A DNA stretch of 63,230 bases from Pseudomonadota bacterium (GCA_039028155.1 JBCCIS010000029.1:1-63230), one strand, 5' to 3'; positions 9,521 through 20,512 are shown, numbered from the stretch's first letter. Numbers and translations are program-made. Notes: a model not told the origin generated them from the letters alone.

Positions 9521-10015
9521 ATGATGGATATGCGTCGGTTCGGCAATGGAGCGATCAAGACGTGTATGACAGCGTGTGTGACGGCGCTGGCCCTGACGGC
9601 GTGCTCGCCGCGGATTACAACGCACGGCTACGTGCCCGACCCCGATGCCCTGAGCCGGATCGAACCGGGTATCCATAACGAGCTGGAGGTCGCCCAGTTC
9701 CTCGGAACACCATCGACCACCGCCCTGTTCGGCGAGCCGACCTGGCTCTACATCACCGAGCGCACGGAATCCGTCGCCTTCTTCGAGCCAGAAGTGATTG
9801 ACCAACGGGTTGTCGCCATTGCCTTCGACGACGCCGGCGTTGTGAGCGAGATCGACGAATACGTCCTGGCCGACGGCTACCTGGTCGATCCGATCTCACG
9901 GACGACGCCGACCTATGGCAAGCAGCTTGGCTTGCTGGAGCAGCTCCTGGGCAATATCGGCAGGTTCGCGGGCCAGGAAGATGAGCCGCGACGGTCGCCC
10001 GTGCCCGGCGTTTAA
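9521..10015 (+). CDS. bamE: Outer membrane protein assembly factor BamE (SmpA/OmlA lipoprotein)
   Basis: A 164-residue lipoprotein of the BAM complex, which inserts beta-barrel proteins into the outer membrane. A signal peptide ends in the lipobox LTAC (Cys28). The mature part has the family fold with GYVPDPDALSRIEPGIHNELEV, then FLGTPSTTALFGEPTWLYI and DDAGVVSEIDEY. It is divergent from the cytochrome chaperone gene, the usual alphaproteobacterial neighbourhood, and ends just before a strong terminator shared with hppA. A second in-frame ATG at 9530 is also a possible start. Confidence 0.93.
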   Translation: MMDMRRFGNGAIKTCMTACVTALALTACSPRITTHGYVPDPDALSRIEPGIHNELEVAQFLGTPSTTALFGEPTWLYITERTESVAFFEPEVIDQRVVAIAFDDAGVVSEIDEYVLADGYLVDPISRTTPTYGKQLGLLEQLLGNIGRFAGQEDEPRRSPVPGV

Positions 10016-10034
10016 CAACCCAGCGGACAGAATA

Positions 10035-10073
10035 GAAAACGCCCCGGTGTCTCTACGGCACCGGGGCGTTTTC
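10035..10073. terminator. Bidirectional intrinsic terminator between bamE and hppA
   Basis: A perfect 15-bp inverted repeat (GAAAACGCCCCGGTG at 10035-10049 with its complement at 10059-10073) around a 9-nt loop. T runs occur at the end on both strands, so it should stop the converging bamE (+) and hppA (-) transcripts. Confidence 0.92.
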
Positions 10074-10092
10074 GCTTCAAAGGCCTTGGCTG

Positions 10093-12171
10093 TCAGCCGC
10101 CCAGCATGGCGAGCAGCAGCAGTGCGACGATGTTGATGATCTTGATCATCGGATTGACGGCCGGGCCGGCGGTGTCCTTGTAGGGATCACCGACCGTATC
10201 GCCCGTCACCGCGGCATGATGGGCTTCCGAACCCTTGCCGCCGTGCTGACCGTCCTCGATGAACTTCTTGGCATTGTCCCAGGCACCGCCGCCGGACGTC
10301 ATCGAGATCGCGACGAACAGGCCGGTGACGATAGTCCCCAGCAGCATGGCGCCCAGTGTCGAGAATGCCTGGCTCTGGCCGGCGATCGCCCAGATGACGA
10401 GATAGATCACAATCGGCGCCAGGACCGGCAGAAGCGAGGGAATGATCATCTCGCGGATCGCCGCCTTGGTCAGGAGATCGACCGCGCGGCTGTAGTCCGG
10501 TTTGCCCGTGCCTTCCATGATGCCGGCGATCTCGCGGAATTGGCGCCGCACCTCCTCGACCACCGACCCGGCGGCCCGGCCGACCGCCTGCATGGCAAGC
10601 GCGCCGAAGAGATAAGGCAGCATGCCGCCGATGAAGAGGCCGATCACGACGTACGGATCGGCGAGCCGGAAGGTGACGTCGAGATCCGGGAAATAGTGTT
10701 GCAGGTCCTCGACATAGGCCGCGAACAGCACCAGTGCCGCCAGACCGGCCGAACCGATGGCATAGCCCTTGGTTACCGCCTTGGTCGTGTTGCCGACAGC
10801 GTCCAGTGCGTCGGTCGTCTTGCGCACGTCTTCCGGCAATTCGGCCATCTCGGCGATGCCGCCAGCGTTGTCGGTGATCGGGCCGTAGGCGTCCAGGGTC
10901 ACAACAACGCCGGCCAAGGCCAGCATGGTGGTGACGGCAATGGCGATGCCGAACAGGCCGGCGATGAGGTAACCGACCAGAATGCCGCCACAGATGATCA
11001 AGACCGGGACGGCCGTCGCCTCCATGGAAATGGCAAGGCCCTGGATGACATTGGTGCCGTGGCCGGTGGTCGAGGCCTTGGCGATGATCTTGACCGGGCG
11101 ATACTCAGTCGATGTGTAGTACTCGGTCACCCAGATCAAAAGGCCGGTCACGACCAGGCCAAGCAGCCCGCAGAAGAACATGTCCCAGCCGTTGAAGGTC
11201 GTCGTGCCGACGGTAAACTCGGTGCCCAGCCCCAGGATCCATTCGGTGACCGGGATGAACAGGATCGCCGAAATGACGGCCGTGACCAGAAAGCCCTTGT
11301 AGAGCGCGGCCATGATGTTCTGGCTGCCGCCGAGCTTCATGAAGAAGTTGCCGACGACCGTGCCCAGGATACAGGCGCCGCCCAGAACCAGCGGGAACGC
11401 CATCATCGCCAATTGCGTCTCACCGGTGAAGAAGATCGAGGCGAGCAGCATGGTGGCGACGAAGGTCACCGCGTAGGTTTCGAAGAGGTCGGCGGCCATG
11501 CCGGCGCAGTCGCCGACGTTGTCGCCCACGTTGTCGGCGATCACCGCGGGATTGCGCGGGTCGTCCTCGGGGATGCCCGCTTCGACCTTACCGACCAGAT
11601 CGGCGCCGACATCGGCACCCTTTGTGAAGATACCGCCGCCTAGACGCGCGAAGATCGAGATTAGCGAACCGCCGAAGCCAAGCGCCACGAGCGCCTCGAC
11701 AATCTCGCGTTGGGGCACCTCGATGCCAAGCAGGACGACGTAATAGATGGCGACGCCGAGAAGACCAAGGCCGACCACCAGGATGCCGGTGACCGCACCG
11801 CCGCGTACGGCAATGCCCATGGCTTTCTCAAGGCTGGATCGGGCGGCCTCTGCGGTGCGCACGTTGGCACGTACCGAGACCAGCATGCCGATATAGCCGG
11901 CCGCGCCCGACAGCACCGCGCCGATGGCGAAGCCGACCGCCTGCCATAAGCCCAGCAGGAGCAGCAGCACCACAAAAATGACAACACCCGCCGCGCCGAT
12001 CGTCAGGTACTGGCGGTTCAGGTAGGCCTGCGCGCCTTCCTGGACCGCACCAGCGATCTCCTGCATGCGCTCGTTGCCCGGGTCGGCCGCAACCACCGAC
12101 CGAATGGCATAAATGCCATAGATAATGGCTACCACGCCGCACGCGATAGCGAACCACAATGCCGTCGTCAT
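10093..12171 (-). CDS. hppA: K+-independent proton-translocating pyrophosphatase
   Basis: A membrane enzyme that couples PPi hydrolysis to H+ pumping across the inner membrane. The 692-residue product has about 16 hydrophobic segments. The catalytic loops are [20 protein letters not shown], then [22 protein letters not shown], and the C-terminal [17 protein letters not shown]. The subclass marker reads [10 protein letters not shown]; the lysine after GNTT is the known signature of K+-independent enzymes (K+-dependent ones have alanine). Both ends look complete. It appears monocistronic, ending at the terminator shared with bamE, with 138 bases separating it from thiL. Confidence 0.97.
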   Translation of the reverse strand: MTTALWFAIACGVVAIIYGIYAIRSVVAADPGNERMQEIAGAVQEGAQAYLNRQYLTIGAAGVVIFVVLLLLLGLWQAVGFAIGAVLSGAAGYIGMLVSVRANVRTAEAARSSLEKAMGIAVRGGAVTGILVVGLGLLGVAIYYVVLLGIEVPQREIVEALVALGFGGSLISIFARLGGGIFTKGADVGADLVGKVEAGIPEDDPRNPAVIADNVGDNVGDCAGMAADLFETYAVTFVATMLLASIFFTGETQLAMMAFPLVLGGACILGTVVGNFFMKLGGSQNIMAALYKGFLVTAVISAILFIPVTEWILGLGTEFTVGTTTFNGWDMFFCGLLGLVVTGLLIWVTEYYTSTEYRPVKIIAKASTTGHGTNVIQGLAISMEATAVPVLIICGGILVGYLIAGLFGIAIAVTTMLALAGVVVTLDAYGPITDNAGGIAEMAELPEDVRKTTDALDAVGNTTKAVTKGYAIGSAGLAALVLFAAYVEDLQHYFPDLDVTFRLADPYVVIGLFIGGMLPYLFGALAMQAVGRAAGSVVEEVRRQFREIAGIMEGTGKPDYSRAVDLLTKAAIREMIIPSLLPVLAPIVIYLVIWAIAGQSQAFSTLGAMLLGTIVTGLFVAISMTSGGGAWDNAKKFIEDGQHGGKGSEAHHAAVTGDTVGDPYKDTAGPAVNPMIKIINIVALLLLAMLGG

Positions 12172-12213
12172 TGTTCAAGAACTCCTGCAAATCCGGCTAG
12201 ATCAGCCTCGCAA

Positions 12214-12232
12214 ACCGCCGCGAAACGGCGGT
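12214..12232 (-). terminator. Possible terminator hairpin downstream of thiL
   Basis: A 7-bp inverted repeat ACCGCCG/CGGCGGT with a 5-nt loop lies about 80 bases after the thiL stop on the minus strand. It is followed by only a short T run, so it is a weak candidate. The rest of the 12172-12309 gap shows no gene. Confidence 0.4.
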
Positions 12233-12309
12233 CTCGTTCCCCCGATCCAAAATCGCGCGGACCATGCCAAAACTGGTAAGCGATTTCAACATATTGCGGT
12301 GCACAACGC

Positions 12310-13281
12310 TCAACCCGCCGATTTGCCGTGCCGCCAACCGGTCTTTGTTGGTGTGATGTCGTGGCCGTCCGCATCGACGATCCAGACACCGGAACCCGCT
12401 TCGACCATGCCGATGACGCGGACCCCTGCATCCGTATCCCGAACATCCGCAAGGTCCGCCTCGCCGATCGTAAACAGCAGCTCATAGTCGTCACCGCCGG
12501 TCAGTACGCTGTCCAGATAGGCAGGGTCACCATCCACCAGGCGCCGCGCCGCGCCGGAAAGCGGAAGACTGTCGACGTCTATCCGGATCGCGACGTTCGA
12601 TTGCTCGCTTAGGTGGCCGGCGTCAGCGGCCAGACCATCGGAAATGTCGAGCGCCGCCGTTGCCCGCCCAATCAATGCACTGCCCAATTCAAGGCGCGGT
12701 CTGGGCAATCGGTAACGGTCGACGAGATAGTCGTGGTCATCGGGATCGGCGGCGATCTCACCGCGCAGGCACCTCAGGCCCAGCGCACCGTCGCCGAGCG
12801 TGCCACTTACCGCAAGCAGGTTGCCCGGCACCGCGCCGGAACGCGTCAGGGCTCCGCCCTGCGGTACAACCCCTAGCGCCGTCAGCGACAGCACCAGAGG
12901 ACCATCGCCAACGGCAATCGTGTCGCCGCCCATAAGTCCGAGCCCGAAGTCCTCCTGATCGGCCGCCAAGCCATCGACAAACTGGATGAGCCAATCCTCG
13001 TCTAAGGGTTCGCTGAAAGCCGCGCCGACCAGGTACCCGAGCGGGCTCGCACCCATCGCCGCGAGGTCGGAGAGATTGACCCTGAGCAGCTTGCGCGCGA
13101 TCAGGTTGGGCGGATCATCGGGTAGGAAATGGATACCGGCCGCCACCATGTCCTTGGTGACGACCAGGTCCTGGCCAACCGGCGGGCTAATGATGGCGGC
13201 ATCGTTGGTCAGATCGAATGTCCCCGGCGTCGCTGCGGCGAGCGGCGCCAGGAGGCGTTTGATCAGGTCGAATTCATCCAC
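12310..13281 (-). CDS. thiL: Thiamine-monophosphate kinase
   Basis: Phosphorylates thiamine monophosphate to the active cofactor thiamine diphosphate. About 323 residues of the PurM/AIR-synthase fold. Motifs are the N-terminal DEFDLIKRLLAPLA, the metal-binding NDAAIISPP, ITKD-like VVTKDMVAAGIHFLPDD, NLSDLAAMGASPLGYL, GGDTIAVGDGPLVLSLTALG and DISDGLAADAGHL. Start chosen at GTG 13281, giving an 8-base overlap with the nusB stop and the normal family N-terminus. An ATG at 13320 would add 13 residues and overlap nusB by 47 bases. It is last in the rib-nusB-thiL run. Confidence 0.94.
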   Translation of the reverse strand: MDEFDLIKRLLAPLAAATPGTFDLTNDAAIISPPVGQDLVVTKDMVAAGIHFLPDDPPNLIARKLLRVNLSDLAAMGASPLGYLVGAAFSEPLDEDWLIQFVDGLAADQEDFGLGLMGGDTIAVGDGPLVLSLTALGVVPQGGALTRSGAVPGNLLAVSGTLGDGALGLRCLRGEIAADPDDHDYLVDRYRLPRPRLELGSALIGRATAALDISDGLAADAGHLSEQSNVAIRIDVDSLPLSGAARRLVDGDPAYLDSVLTGGDDYELLFTIGEADLADVRDTDAGVRVIGMVEAGSGVWIVDADGHDITPTKTGWRHGKSAG

Positions 13282-13780
13282 GCCCGGCGGACGCCGCTTC
13301 AGCCGCGGCAAACTCGGCATCGCGAAGACCGTGGGCCAGCTTGTCGAGCACCGCGTTCACCATGCCCGGCTCGCCCCGGTCGAAGAACGCGTTCGCGACG
13401 TCGACGTATTCGTTGATGACAACCTTGGCCGGCACATCCGGCCGGTCCAGCAGTTCGAACGCGCCGGCGCGCAGGATCGCGCGCATCAAGATCTCCAGTC
13501 GCGCCAGCGACCAATCTTCCGCCAATGCCCCTTCGATCATCTCGTCCAGCCGTTCCTGGGTCGCGCCCTCTGTCACGCCGCGCACGATGATCGAGGCAAT
13601 CTCCGGGTCGGCCTCCGCGGCCAAGCCTGTCTCGTCCAATGTGGCGCCCCGCGCGATGACCGTGGCCAGTGCATCTTCCGGCCCGGCGGCGCCAAGCTCG
13701 ACCTGATAGAGCGCCTGCACGGCCGCCAAACGGGCCGCCGTCGTCAAACCGTTGTTCTTTTTACGTGCCGTTCGGCTCAT
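13274..13780 (-). CDS. nusB: Transcription antitermination factor NusB
   Basis: A 168-residue helical RNA-binding protein that acts with NusE on boxA in rRNA antitermination. It begins MSRTARKKNNGLTTAARLAA, with VQALYQVELG next, and shows the family C-terminal half: LEILMRAILRAGAFELLDRP, KVVINEYVDVANAFF and VNAVLDKLA. The ATG at 13780 overlaps the ribH stop as ATGA, so ribH-nusB is coupled. The longer in-frame extension inside ribH is not credible. Confidence 0.96.
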   Translation of the reverse strand: MSRTARKKNNGLTTAARLAAVQALYQVELGAAGPEDALATVIARGATLDETGLAAEADPEIASIIVRGVTEGATQERLDEMIEGALAEDWSLARLEILMRAILRAGAFELLDRPDVPAKVVINEYVDVANAFFDRGEPGMVNAVLDKLAHGLRDAEFAAAEAASAGRG

Positions 13781-14217
13781 CCGGTAACTCGCAGGGTACG
13801 ACTCAACTCGACCATCTTGATGCAGGCGATCGCGGCTTCGCGGCCTTTGTTGCGCCCTTTGACGTCGGCGCGCGCCTTGGCCTGATCCCAGTTCTCCACG
13901 GTCAGGACGCCAAAGCCGATCGGCGCCATGTGTTTCATGGCCAGTTCGTTCACGCCGCGCGCCACCTCGGCGCAAATGTGGTCGTAGTGGCTGGTTTCGC
14001 CGCGGATCACGCAGCCCAGCGTCAGGTAGCCGTCATACTTGCCGGTCGCGATCGCCATCTGCAGGCCGCCGGGAATCTCGAAGGCACCCGACAGCTCGAC
14101 CCGCTCCCATGTCGCACCCCAGGCTTCCAGCTCGGCAATCGCGCCTTCGGCCAGTTCGTCGGTGATTTCCCGATAGTAACTTGCTTCGAGGATCAAGATA
14201 TGCGGCGTTGTCGCCAT
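13777..14217 (-). CDS. ribH: 6,7-dimethyl-8-ribityllumazine synthase
   Basis: Condenses the pyrimidine ribityl intermediate with dihydroxybutanone phosphate to form lumazine, the penultimate step of riboflavin synthesis. The 146-residue protein shows the family signature VELSGAFEIPGGLQMAIATG, then LGCVIRGETSHYDHIC with the catalytic His, and PIGFGVLTVENWDQAKARAD. It is coupled to nusB downstream. The upstream gene is the divergent phosphotransferase rather than ribBA. Confidence 0.97.
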   Translation of the reverse strand: MATTPHILILEASYYREITDELAEGAIAELEAWGATWERVELSGAFEIPGGLQMAIATGKYDGYLTLGCVIRGETSHYDHICAEVARGVNELAMKHMAPIGFGVLTVENWDQAKARADVKGRNKGREAAIACIKMVELSRTLRVTG

Positions 14218-14378
14218 CGTTGTGTCTCCCTGGCCCCCAAAGCATCAGGGCCACGTGTTTGACGGTTCTGGTTTTTCTGTTGAACCCTGGCTTCGCACAA
14301 ATGCGCGCCGACCGCCAGCATCACGTTAGCATCACCACAGAACGGCGCACCGCCGGTCGCCTGGAGCAAGATCCGCCC

Positions 14379-15299
14379 ATGTCCACGTCTTCACACCGTT
14401 CCGCCGCTTTCGAGCCGTTGGTCGAACTCGTGCAGCCCGGCGCGCGGTTGGTCACGTCCCGCCCCCTGGAGGGGGGCGTCTCGGCCGAAACCACGATGCT
14501 GGAACTGGCGCAGGCGGACGGCGGCGTCGAAAGAGTGGTCGTGCGGCGCCACGGACCGCGCGACCTCGCCGCCAACCCCCATGTCGCCCATGACGAGTAC
14601 CACCTGCTGACCTTCCTCTATGCTGCCGGTCTTCCGGTTCCAGCGCCACGCTATGTCGACGAGGCCGGGGACCTGATGGGTTCACCGCTTATCGTGATCG
14701 ATTTCGTCGACGGCACCGATACGATTGAAGAGGACGACCTGAAGCAGAGCCTGTCGCAAATGGCCGGCTTCCTTGGCGACCTCCATCGTCTCGACGGCGA
14801 CGATCCGGCGCTGTCGTTCTTGTCCGACACCCAGCAGACGGTGGCTGTCTCGTTGGCCACCCCTCCGGACCAGCTTGACGACAGCCTCTCGGAGGGCCTG
14901 ATCCGTGAAGCGCTTGTGCGGCCGTGGCCGCCGAAGGCCGACCAAGCGCGTTCGGTTCTGCACGGCGACTATTGGCCGGGCAACATCTTGTGGCACGACG
15001 GCAACCTGGCCGCCGTGATCGACTGGGAGGACGCCGGCGCTGGCGATCCACTGGCCGATCTCGCCAACATAAGGCTCGAACTTCTGTGGTGGTACGGCCG
15101 CGAGGCGATGGAGACATTTACAGCGCTCTATCGGAAGAACACCGGACGCGATCTGGCAAACCTGGCTCTGTGGGATCTCTATGCGGCGCTTCAGCCCTGC
15201 TCGAAGCTGGGGACGTGGGGGCTGGACGCCGACGAACTCCGGACGATGCAGGAGCAACATGCTGTCTTCGTTCAGCAGGCGCTCGCGGCCTTGCCCTAA
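14379..15299 (+). CDS. Aminoglycoside-phosphotransferase-fold kinase (substrate unknown)
   Basis: A 306-residue kinase-fold protein of the APH/choline-kinase superfamily. The catalytic loop is LHGDYWPGNILWHDG (Asp and Asn in HGDxxxxN) and the metal site is VIDWEDAGAGDPLADLAN. N-terminal lobe residues include VVVRRHGPRDLA. Such proteins phosphorylate small alcohols or drugs; nothing here identifies the substrate, and resistance should not be assumed. Start chosen at ATG 14379; the frame is open further upstream but into the ribH start region. It is on the opposite strand to the rib genes, filling the interval between ribE and ribH, and ends 6 bases from ribE. Confidence 0.85.
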   Translation: MSTSSHRSAAFEPLVELVQPGARLVTSRPLEGGVSAETTMLELAQADGGVERVVVRRHGPRDLAANPHVAHDEYHLLTFLYAAGLPVPAPRYVDEAGDLMGSPLIVIDFVDGTDTIEEDDLKQSLSQMAGFLGDLHRLDGDDPALSFLSDTQQTVAVSLATPPDQLDDSLSEGLIREALVRPWPPKADQARSVLHGDYWPGNILWHDGNLAAVIDWEDAGAGDPLADLANIRLELLWWYGREAMETFTALYRKNTGRDLANLALWDLYAALQPCSKLGTWGLDADELRTMQEQHAVFVQQALAALP

Positions 15300-15305
15300 A
15301 GGCGC

Positions 15306-15917
15306 CTACTCCGCCGCGGCGGCGACGTCCGCCAGCCGCGCGACATAGCGCGCCAGCATATCGATCTCCAGGTTCACACGATCGCCGACCTTATAGGCGC
15401 CGAACGTGGTGACCGCCTGGGTATGCGGGATGATGTTGACGCCAAAGCGGTGCTCACCGTCCTCGACCCAGACGCGGTTGACCGTCAGCGATACGCCATC
15501 GACGGCGATCGACCCCTTTTCGGCGATGAACCGCGCAAGACTGTCGGGGACCGCGAAGTCATAGCGGACGGAGTCACCCTCCGGCGTCATCGCCGCGACC
15601 CAGCCAATCCCATCGACATGGCCGGAGACAATATGGCCACCCATCTCGTCACCAAGTTTGAGCGAGCGCTCCAGATTGACCTTGGATCCTTCCACCCAAT
15701 CACCGAGTACCGAACGCGACAAGCTCTCGGCGGAAACATCGACCGCAAAGCTGTGCTTGTCCTTTTCAACCACCGTCAGACAGACACCGGAACAGGCGAT
15801 CGACGCGCCGATATCGACCTCGTCCATGTCATAGGCGGTCTTGATCACGAAACGTTTGTCGCCGCGCGCCTCGACAACCTCAACCGATCCAACATCGGTG
15901 ACGATTCCAGTGAACAT
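15306..15917 (-). CDS. ribE: Riboflavin synthase, alpha chain
   Basis: Dismutates two lumazine molecules to riboflavin. The 203-residue protein has two tandem beta-barrel repeats, each opening with its landmark: MFTGIVTDVGSVEVVEARGD (1-20), and GGHIVSGHVDGIGWVAAMTP with SIAVDGVSLTVNRVWVEDG. The substrate-binding SIACSGVCLTVVE is present. It follows ribD by three bases and converges tail to tail on the phosphotransferase gene. No FMN riboswitch was recognised upstream of the rib genes. Confidence 0.97.
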   Translation of the reverse strand: MFTGIVTDVGSVEVVEARGDKRFVIKTAYDMDEVDIGASIACSGVCLTVVEKDKHSFAVDVSAESLSRSVLGDWVEGSKVNLERSLKLGDEMGGHIVSGHVDGIGWVAAMTPEGDSVRYDFAVPDSLARFIAEKGSIAVDGVSLTVNRVWVEDGEHRFGVNIIPHTQAVTTFGAYKVGDRVNLEIDMLARYVARLADVAAAAE

Positions 15918-15920
15918 GTC

Positions 15921-17015
15921 CTACTCCTCGGTTTCGGCGTGAACGATGTGCGCCGTACGGAGTATATCGTCGCCTATCCTCCTGGTTTCATCGGGTATCA
16001 GACGGAAAGCCTTGTCGACGCGATCAAGGCCAAGATCGCCCAAAGCCGGCAAGGCATCACCGCCGAGCGCGATTGGCGCGCTGAACCAGGCGACGCGATC
16101 GGCCAGACCGGCTTTCAAGAACACCGTCGCCAGTCGCGGCCCACCCTCTACCAGAAGACGGGTCAAGTCGCGTGCGGCAAGCGCTTCCAGGGCGTCCGCC
16201 ATATCGATCGAGCCGCCCCGGTGGCCGCCAACGTCGACAAACTCGACGTCGGTTTCCGCCAAGGCCTTACGGTTTGCCTTTGGCGCGGCCTTGGTCGTCA
16301 CGAGCCAGGTCGGGATTTTATCGGATGTCGCCACCAACTGGCTGTCGACCGGCGTCGAGAGCTGCCCGTCAAACACAACGCGCACAGGGGATCTTTCCTC
16401 CAGACCATGCAGCCGGCACGTCAGAAGTGGGTTGTCGGCCTTCACGGTGCCCGAGCCGACGGCGATCGCATCGTGGTTGGCGCGCAACAGGTGACCCAGA
16501 CGACGCGCCGGCTCGGCGGTAATCCAATGGCTATGGCCGTTTGCGGTGGCGACCCGGCCATCGATGCTGGCGGCGATCTTCAGCGTCACCATCGGCCGGT
16601 CGGCGGTGAGGCGCATCAGAAATCCCTGATTCAGTGTTTCGGCCGCCTCCCGCATGACGTTCTCGACGACCTCGATGCCGCCGGCCTTCAGGATCGCCAC
16701 ACCCTTGCCCGCGACGCGGGGGTCCGGATCGGGACAAGCGATCACCACGCGCCCTACCCCGGCAGCGACCAGCGCGTCGGCGCAAGGCGGCGTCTTACCG
16801 TGATGGGCACAAGGCTCGAGGGTCACATAGGCGGTCGCGTCCCGCGCCGCGTCGCCGGCACGCTGTAGCGCCTCGGCCTCTGCATGGGGCCTACCGCCGG
16901 GCTGGGTCCAGCCGCGCCCGACGACGCGATCGCGATTGACGATGACGCAGCCGACCGCCGGATTCGGCCAGACTCGGCCCAGGCCGCGCGCGGCGAGCCG
17001 CAGCGCCGCCGCCAT
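15921..17015 (-). CDS. ribD: Bifunctional riboflavin deaminase/reductase RibD
   Basis: Deaminates and then reduces the early pyrimidine intermediate of riboflavin synthesis. The 364-residue protein starts MAAALRLAARGLGRVWPNPA, the normal family opening. The N-terminal cytidine-deaminase-like zinc domain has HAEAEAL and PCAHHGKTPPC. The C-terminal reductase has KIAASIDGRVATANGHSHWI and LLVEGGPRLATVFL. The start at 17015 lies 20 bases after the nrdR stop; longer in-frame versions overlap nrdR and lack a good start. Next in line is ribE. Confidence 0.95.
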   Translation of the reverse strand: MAAALRLAARGLGRVWPNPAVGCVIVNRDRVVGRGWTQPGGRPHAEAEALQRAGDAARDATAYVTLEPCAHHGKTPPCADALVAAGVGRVVIACPDPDPRVAGKGVAILKAGGIEVVENVMREAAETLNQGFLMRLTADRPMVTLKIAASIDGRVATANGHSHWITAEPARRLGHLLRANHDAIAVGSGTVKADNPLLTCRLHGLEERSPVRVVFDGQLSTPVDSQLVATSDKIPTWLVTTKAAPKANRKALAETDVEFVDVGGHRGGSIDMADALEALAARDLTRLLVEGGPRLATVFLKAGLADRVAWFSAPIALGGDALPALGDLGLDRVDKAFRLIPDETRRIGDDILRTAHIVHAETEE

Positions 17016-17034
17016 ATGGGCCCAATCGGCGTCC

Positions 17035-17502
17035 TTAGTCGTCGACGAAACTGGCGCCGTCGATTTGTTCGATGAACTGTTCAAAGTCCTTCGCTTCGCG
17101 GAAGTTGCGGTAGACCGACGCAAAGCGGACATAGGCGACCTGGTCCAAGTTGCGCAATGCTTCCATGACCATCTCGCCGATAACGGTCGACGGGATCTCC
17201 GTCTCGCCCATGCTCTCCAGGCGACGTTGGATGCCGGAGACCATGCGCTCGACGCGCTCCGGGTCGACCGGGCGTTTCCTGACCGCGATCTCGATCGATC
17301 GCGCCAGCTTGTCCCGGTCGAACGGCGCGCGGCTGCCGCTTTTCTTGACGACGGTCAGCTCGCGCAGCTGGATCCGCTCAAAGGTGGTGAACCGTGCGCC
17401 GCATTCCAGGCACTGACGCCGCCGCCGGATGGTGGCGCCGTCTTCGGTCGGCCTGGAGTCCTTGACCTGGGTGTCGTCGTGTCCGCAGAAGGGGCAGCGC
17501 AT
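17035..17502 (-). CDS. nrdR: Transcriptional repressor NrdR
   Basis: Represses ribonucleotide reductase genes according to (d)ATP level. The 155-residue protein has an N-terminal zinc ribbon ([20 protein letters not shown] and [12 protein letters not shown]) followed by an ATP-cone domain ([31 protein letters not shown]). The glyA-nrdR-ribD order is conserved in many alphaproteobacteria; here nrdR follows glyA by 9 bases. Confidence 0.97.
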   Translation of the reverse strand: MRCPFCGHDDTQVKDSRPTEDGATIRRRRQCLECGARFTTFERIQLRELTVVKKSGSRAPFDRDKLARSIEIAVRKRPVDPERVERMVSGIQRRLESMGETEIPSTVIGEMVMEALRNLDQVAYVRFASVYRNFREAKDFEQFIEQIDGASFVDD

Positions 17503-17511
17503 GGTTCGGGC

Positions 17512-18822
17512 TTATCCTACGTTCATATCCTGATAGACCGGGAAGCGCCGGCACAGCTCGGCCACCTTGGCCTCGACCGCTTTCTCCGCCGTGCTGTTGT
17601 CGTCGGGGTTGGCGACCAGGCCGTCCAGCACCTCGACGATCAAATGGCCGACCTGCAGGAACTCGGCGGTGCCGAATCCGCGGGTCGTGCCGGCCGGCGT
17701 GCCGAGCCGGATACCCGATGTCACCATCGGCTTTTCCGGATCGAACGGGATCGCGTTCTTGTTGCAGGTGATGCCGGCGTTCTCCAGGCTGCGCTCCGCC
17801 ACGTTGCCGGTCAGCCCCTTGGGGCGAAGATCGACCAGCATAACGTGCGTGTCGGTGCCGCCGGAGACAACGGCGAGACCGCCGTCGACCATGGCGCCGG
17901 CGAGCGTCTTGGCGTTGTCGACCACCGACTGGCTGTAGGCCTTGAAGTCGGGCCGAAGCGCTTCGCCGAAGGCAACCGCCTTGGCCGCGATCACGTGCAT
18001 CAGCGGACCGCCCTGAAGCCCCGGGAAAACGGCCGAGTTGATCTTCTTGCCGATCGCCTCGTCGTTACACAAGATCATGCCGCCGCGCGGGCCACGCAGG
18101 GTCTTGTGCGTCGTCGTCGTCACCACATGAGCGTGCGGCAGCGGTGTCGGATGGACGCCCGCGGCGACCAGGCCCGCGAAGTGCGCCATATCAACCATCA
18201 GATAGGCGCCAACGGAATCGGCGATCTCGCGCATGCGCGGGAAATCGATGATGCGCGGATAGGCCGAGCCGCCGGCGATGATCAGCTTGGGCTTGTGCTC
18301 CTCGGCCAGCTTGGCCATGGCGTCATAGTCGATCCGCGCGTCGTCTTCACGCACGCCATAACCGACCGCGTTGAACCACTTGCCCGACAAACTGGGGGCG
18401 GCGCCATGGGTCAGATGGCCACCATGGGCAAGCGACATGCCGAGAATGGTGTCGCCGGGCTGCAGCAACGCCAGGAAAACGGCGCCGTTGGCCTGGGCGC
18501 CGGAATGGGGCTGCACGTTGGCGAAGTTGCAGCCGAAGAGCTGCTTGGCGCGGTCGATCGCGAGCTGCTCGGCGATATCGACGAATTCGCAGCCGCCATA
18601 GTAGCGCCGGCCCGGATAACCTTCCGCATACTTGTTGGTCAGGACCGTGCCTTGGGCCTCCAGCACCGCCGTGGAGACGATGTTTTCCGAGGCAATCAGT
18701 TCGATCTGGTCGCGCTGTCGGTGTAGCTCGCCCTTGATGGACTGCAGCAGTTCGGGATCGCTGTCGGCGATCCGGCGGGTGAAGAAATCCGACGACGCAA
18801 GGGTCTGTTCCGCGACGGACAT
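17512..18822 (-). CDS. glyA: Serine hydroxymethyltransferase
   Basis: PLP enzyme interconverting serine and glycine and charging tetrahydrofolate with one-carbon units. It is 436 residues from ATG 18822, which has GGAG upstream; the open frame further upstream is rejected. Landmarks are [54 protein letters not shown] and the PLP-lysine segment [19 protein letters not shown]. No glycine riboswitch was seen upstream. Confidence 0.97.
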   Translation of the reverse strand: MSVAEQTLASSDFFTRRIADSDPELLQSIKGELHRQRDQIELIASENIVSTAVLEAQGTVLTNKYAEGYPGRRYYGGCEFVDIAEQLAIDRAKQLFGCNFANVQPHSGAQANGAVFLALLQPGDTILGMSLAHGGHLTHGAAPSLSGKWFNAVGYGVREDDARIDYDAMAKLAEEHKPKLIIAGGSAYPRIIDFPRMREIADSVGAYLMVDMAHFAGLVAAGVHPTPLPHAHVVTTTTHKTLRGPRGGMILCNDEAIGKKINSAVFPGLQGGPLMHVIAAKAVAFGEALRPDFKAYSQSVVDNAKTLAGAMVDGGLAVVSGGTDTHVMLVDLRPKGLTGNVAERSLENAGITCNKNAIPFDPEKPMVTSGIRLGTPAGTTRGFGTAEFLQVGHLIVEVLDGLVANPDDNSTAEKAVEAKVAELCRRFPVYQDMNVG

Positions 18823-18865
18823 GGGCGTGTTCTCCAGAATGGGTTTCTCGTCGTTATGATTGGGT

Positions 18866-19312
18866 TCAGGCCGGCAGCTTGGCGAGCTTGTCGACCCGTC
18901 GAACATGGCGGTCACCGTCAAACGCGGTTTCCAAGAATACTCTCAGGCAATCCTTTGCCGTCTCACTGCCAATCAGGCGCGCACCCATGACCACCACATT
19001 GGCGTCGTTGTGGGCGCGGGCCAGCCGGGTCGAGGTGACGTCGTGACAAACAGCGGCCCGGATCCATGGATGCCGGTTGGCCGCCATGCCGATGCCAATC
19101 CCCGTGCCGCAGACGAGAACACCACGATCGGCCTTGCCGTTTTTGATCGCTGTCGCCAAGGCTTCGGCGAAATCGGGATAATCGACGGAATCCTCGGTGT
19201 GCGTGCCCAGGTCATCGACCTTGAGACCCATGGTCTGAAGCTCGTCGCGCAGCACTTCCTTCAGCGGAAAGCCGGCATGATCCGAAGCGATGACAAGGCG
19301 CCCAGCCGTCAC
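18866..19312 (-). CDS. rpiB: Ribose-5-phosphate isomerase B
   Basis: Interconverts ribose-5-phosphate and ribulose-5-phosphate. The 148-residue protein has [46 protein letters not shown] with the catalytic Cys, and [20 protein letters not shown]. It is first in the rpiB-glyA-nrdR-ribDE run. The 266-base gap to livH (19313-19578) is the divergent promoter region; I recognise no specific site there. Confidence 0.96.
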   Translation of the reverse strand: MTAGRLVIASDHAGFPLKEVLRDELQTMGLKVDDLGTHTEDSVDYPDFAEALATAIKNGKADRGVLVCGTGIGIGMAANRHPWIRAAVCHDVTSTRLARAHNDANVVVMGARLIGSETAKDCLRVFLETAFDGDRHVRRVDKLAKLPA

Positions 19313-19578
19313 GTCATATCCCCCTATATCGGGCGTTCAAGGCGCGGAGGACTACCATACCGTGGGGCTGGGCGCCAGTGCGGCGGTGCCGCCGGCTGGG
19401 CCCGATCCGTTGTCGGAATTGACCAGTTCCGCCCGGAATTCGCTTGCCCGCCCGGTCGCTATTCCGTACCTCTTGCCGAAAGGCGTCCAGTCGGCGTTTT
19501 CGGGCACAAGCCTGAGAAGAAGAACCGGTCAGCGCGTGGGGCAAGGCAACAGCAGGCGTTCTGGGGGCACGGGCTTTC

Positions 19579-20508
<930 letters not shown>

Positions 20509-20512
20509 GCCC

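Noticed and set aside
10216-11643. 475-codon open frame opposite hppA
   Set aside because: It is antisense to a complete, well-conserved pyrophosphatase gene. Its translation is Asp/Gly/Arg/His-rich without any domain, as expected for the reverse complement of high-GC code.
14379-15299. Aminoglycoside resistance determinant
   Set aside because: Only the general kinase fold is visible (HGDxxxxN and the metal-site Asp); no resistance-enzyme-specific features or mobile context.
17016-17034. FMN riboswitch before ribD
   Set aside because: Only 19 bases separate nrdR and ribD, and no RFN element pattern was seen upstream of the run.
16936-18726. 596-codon open frame opposite ribD-nrdR-glyA
   Set aside because: It spans the reverse strand of three bona fide genes and has no coherent domain.
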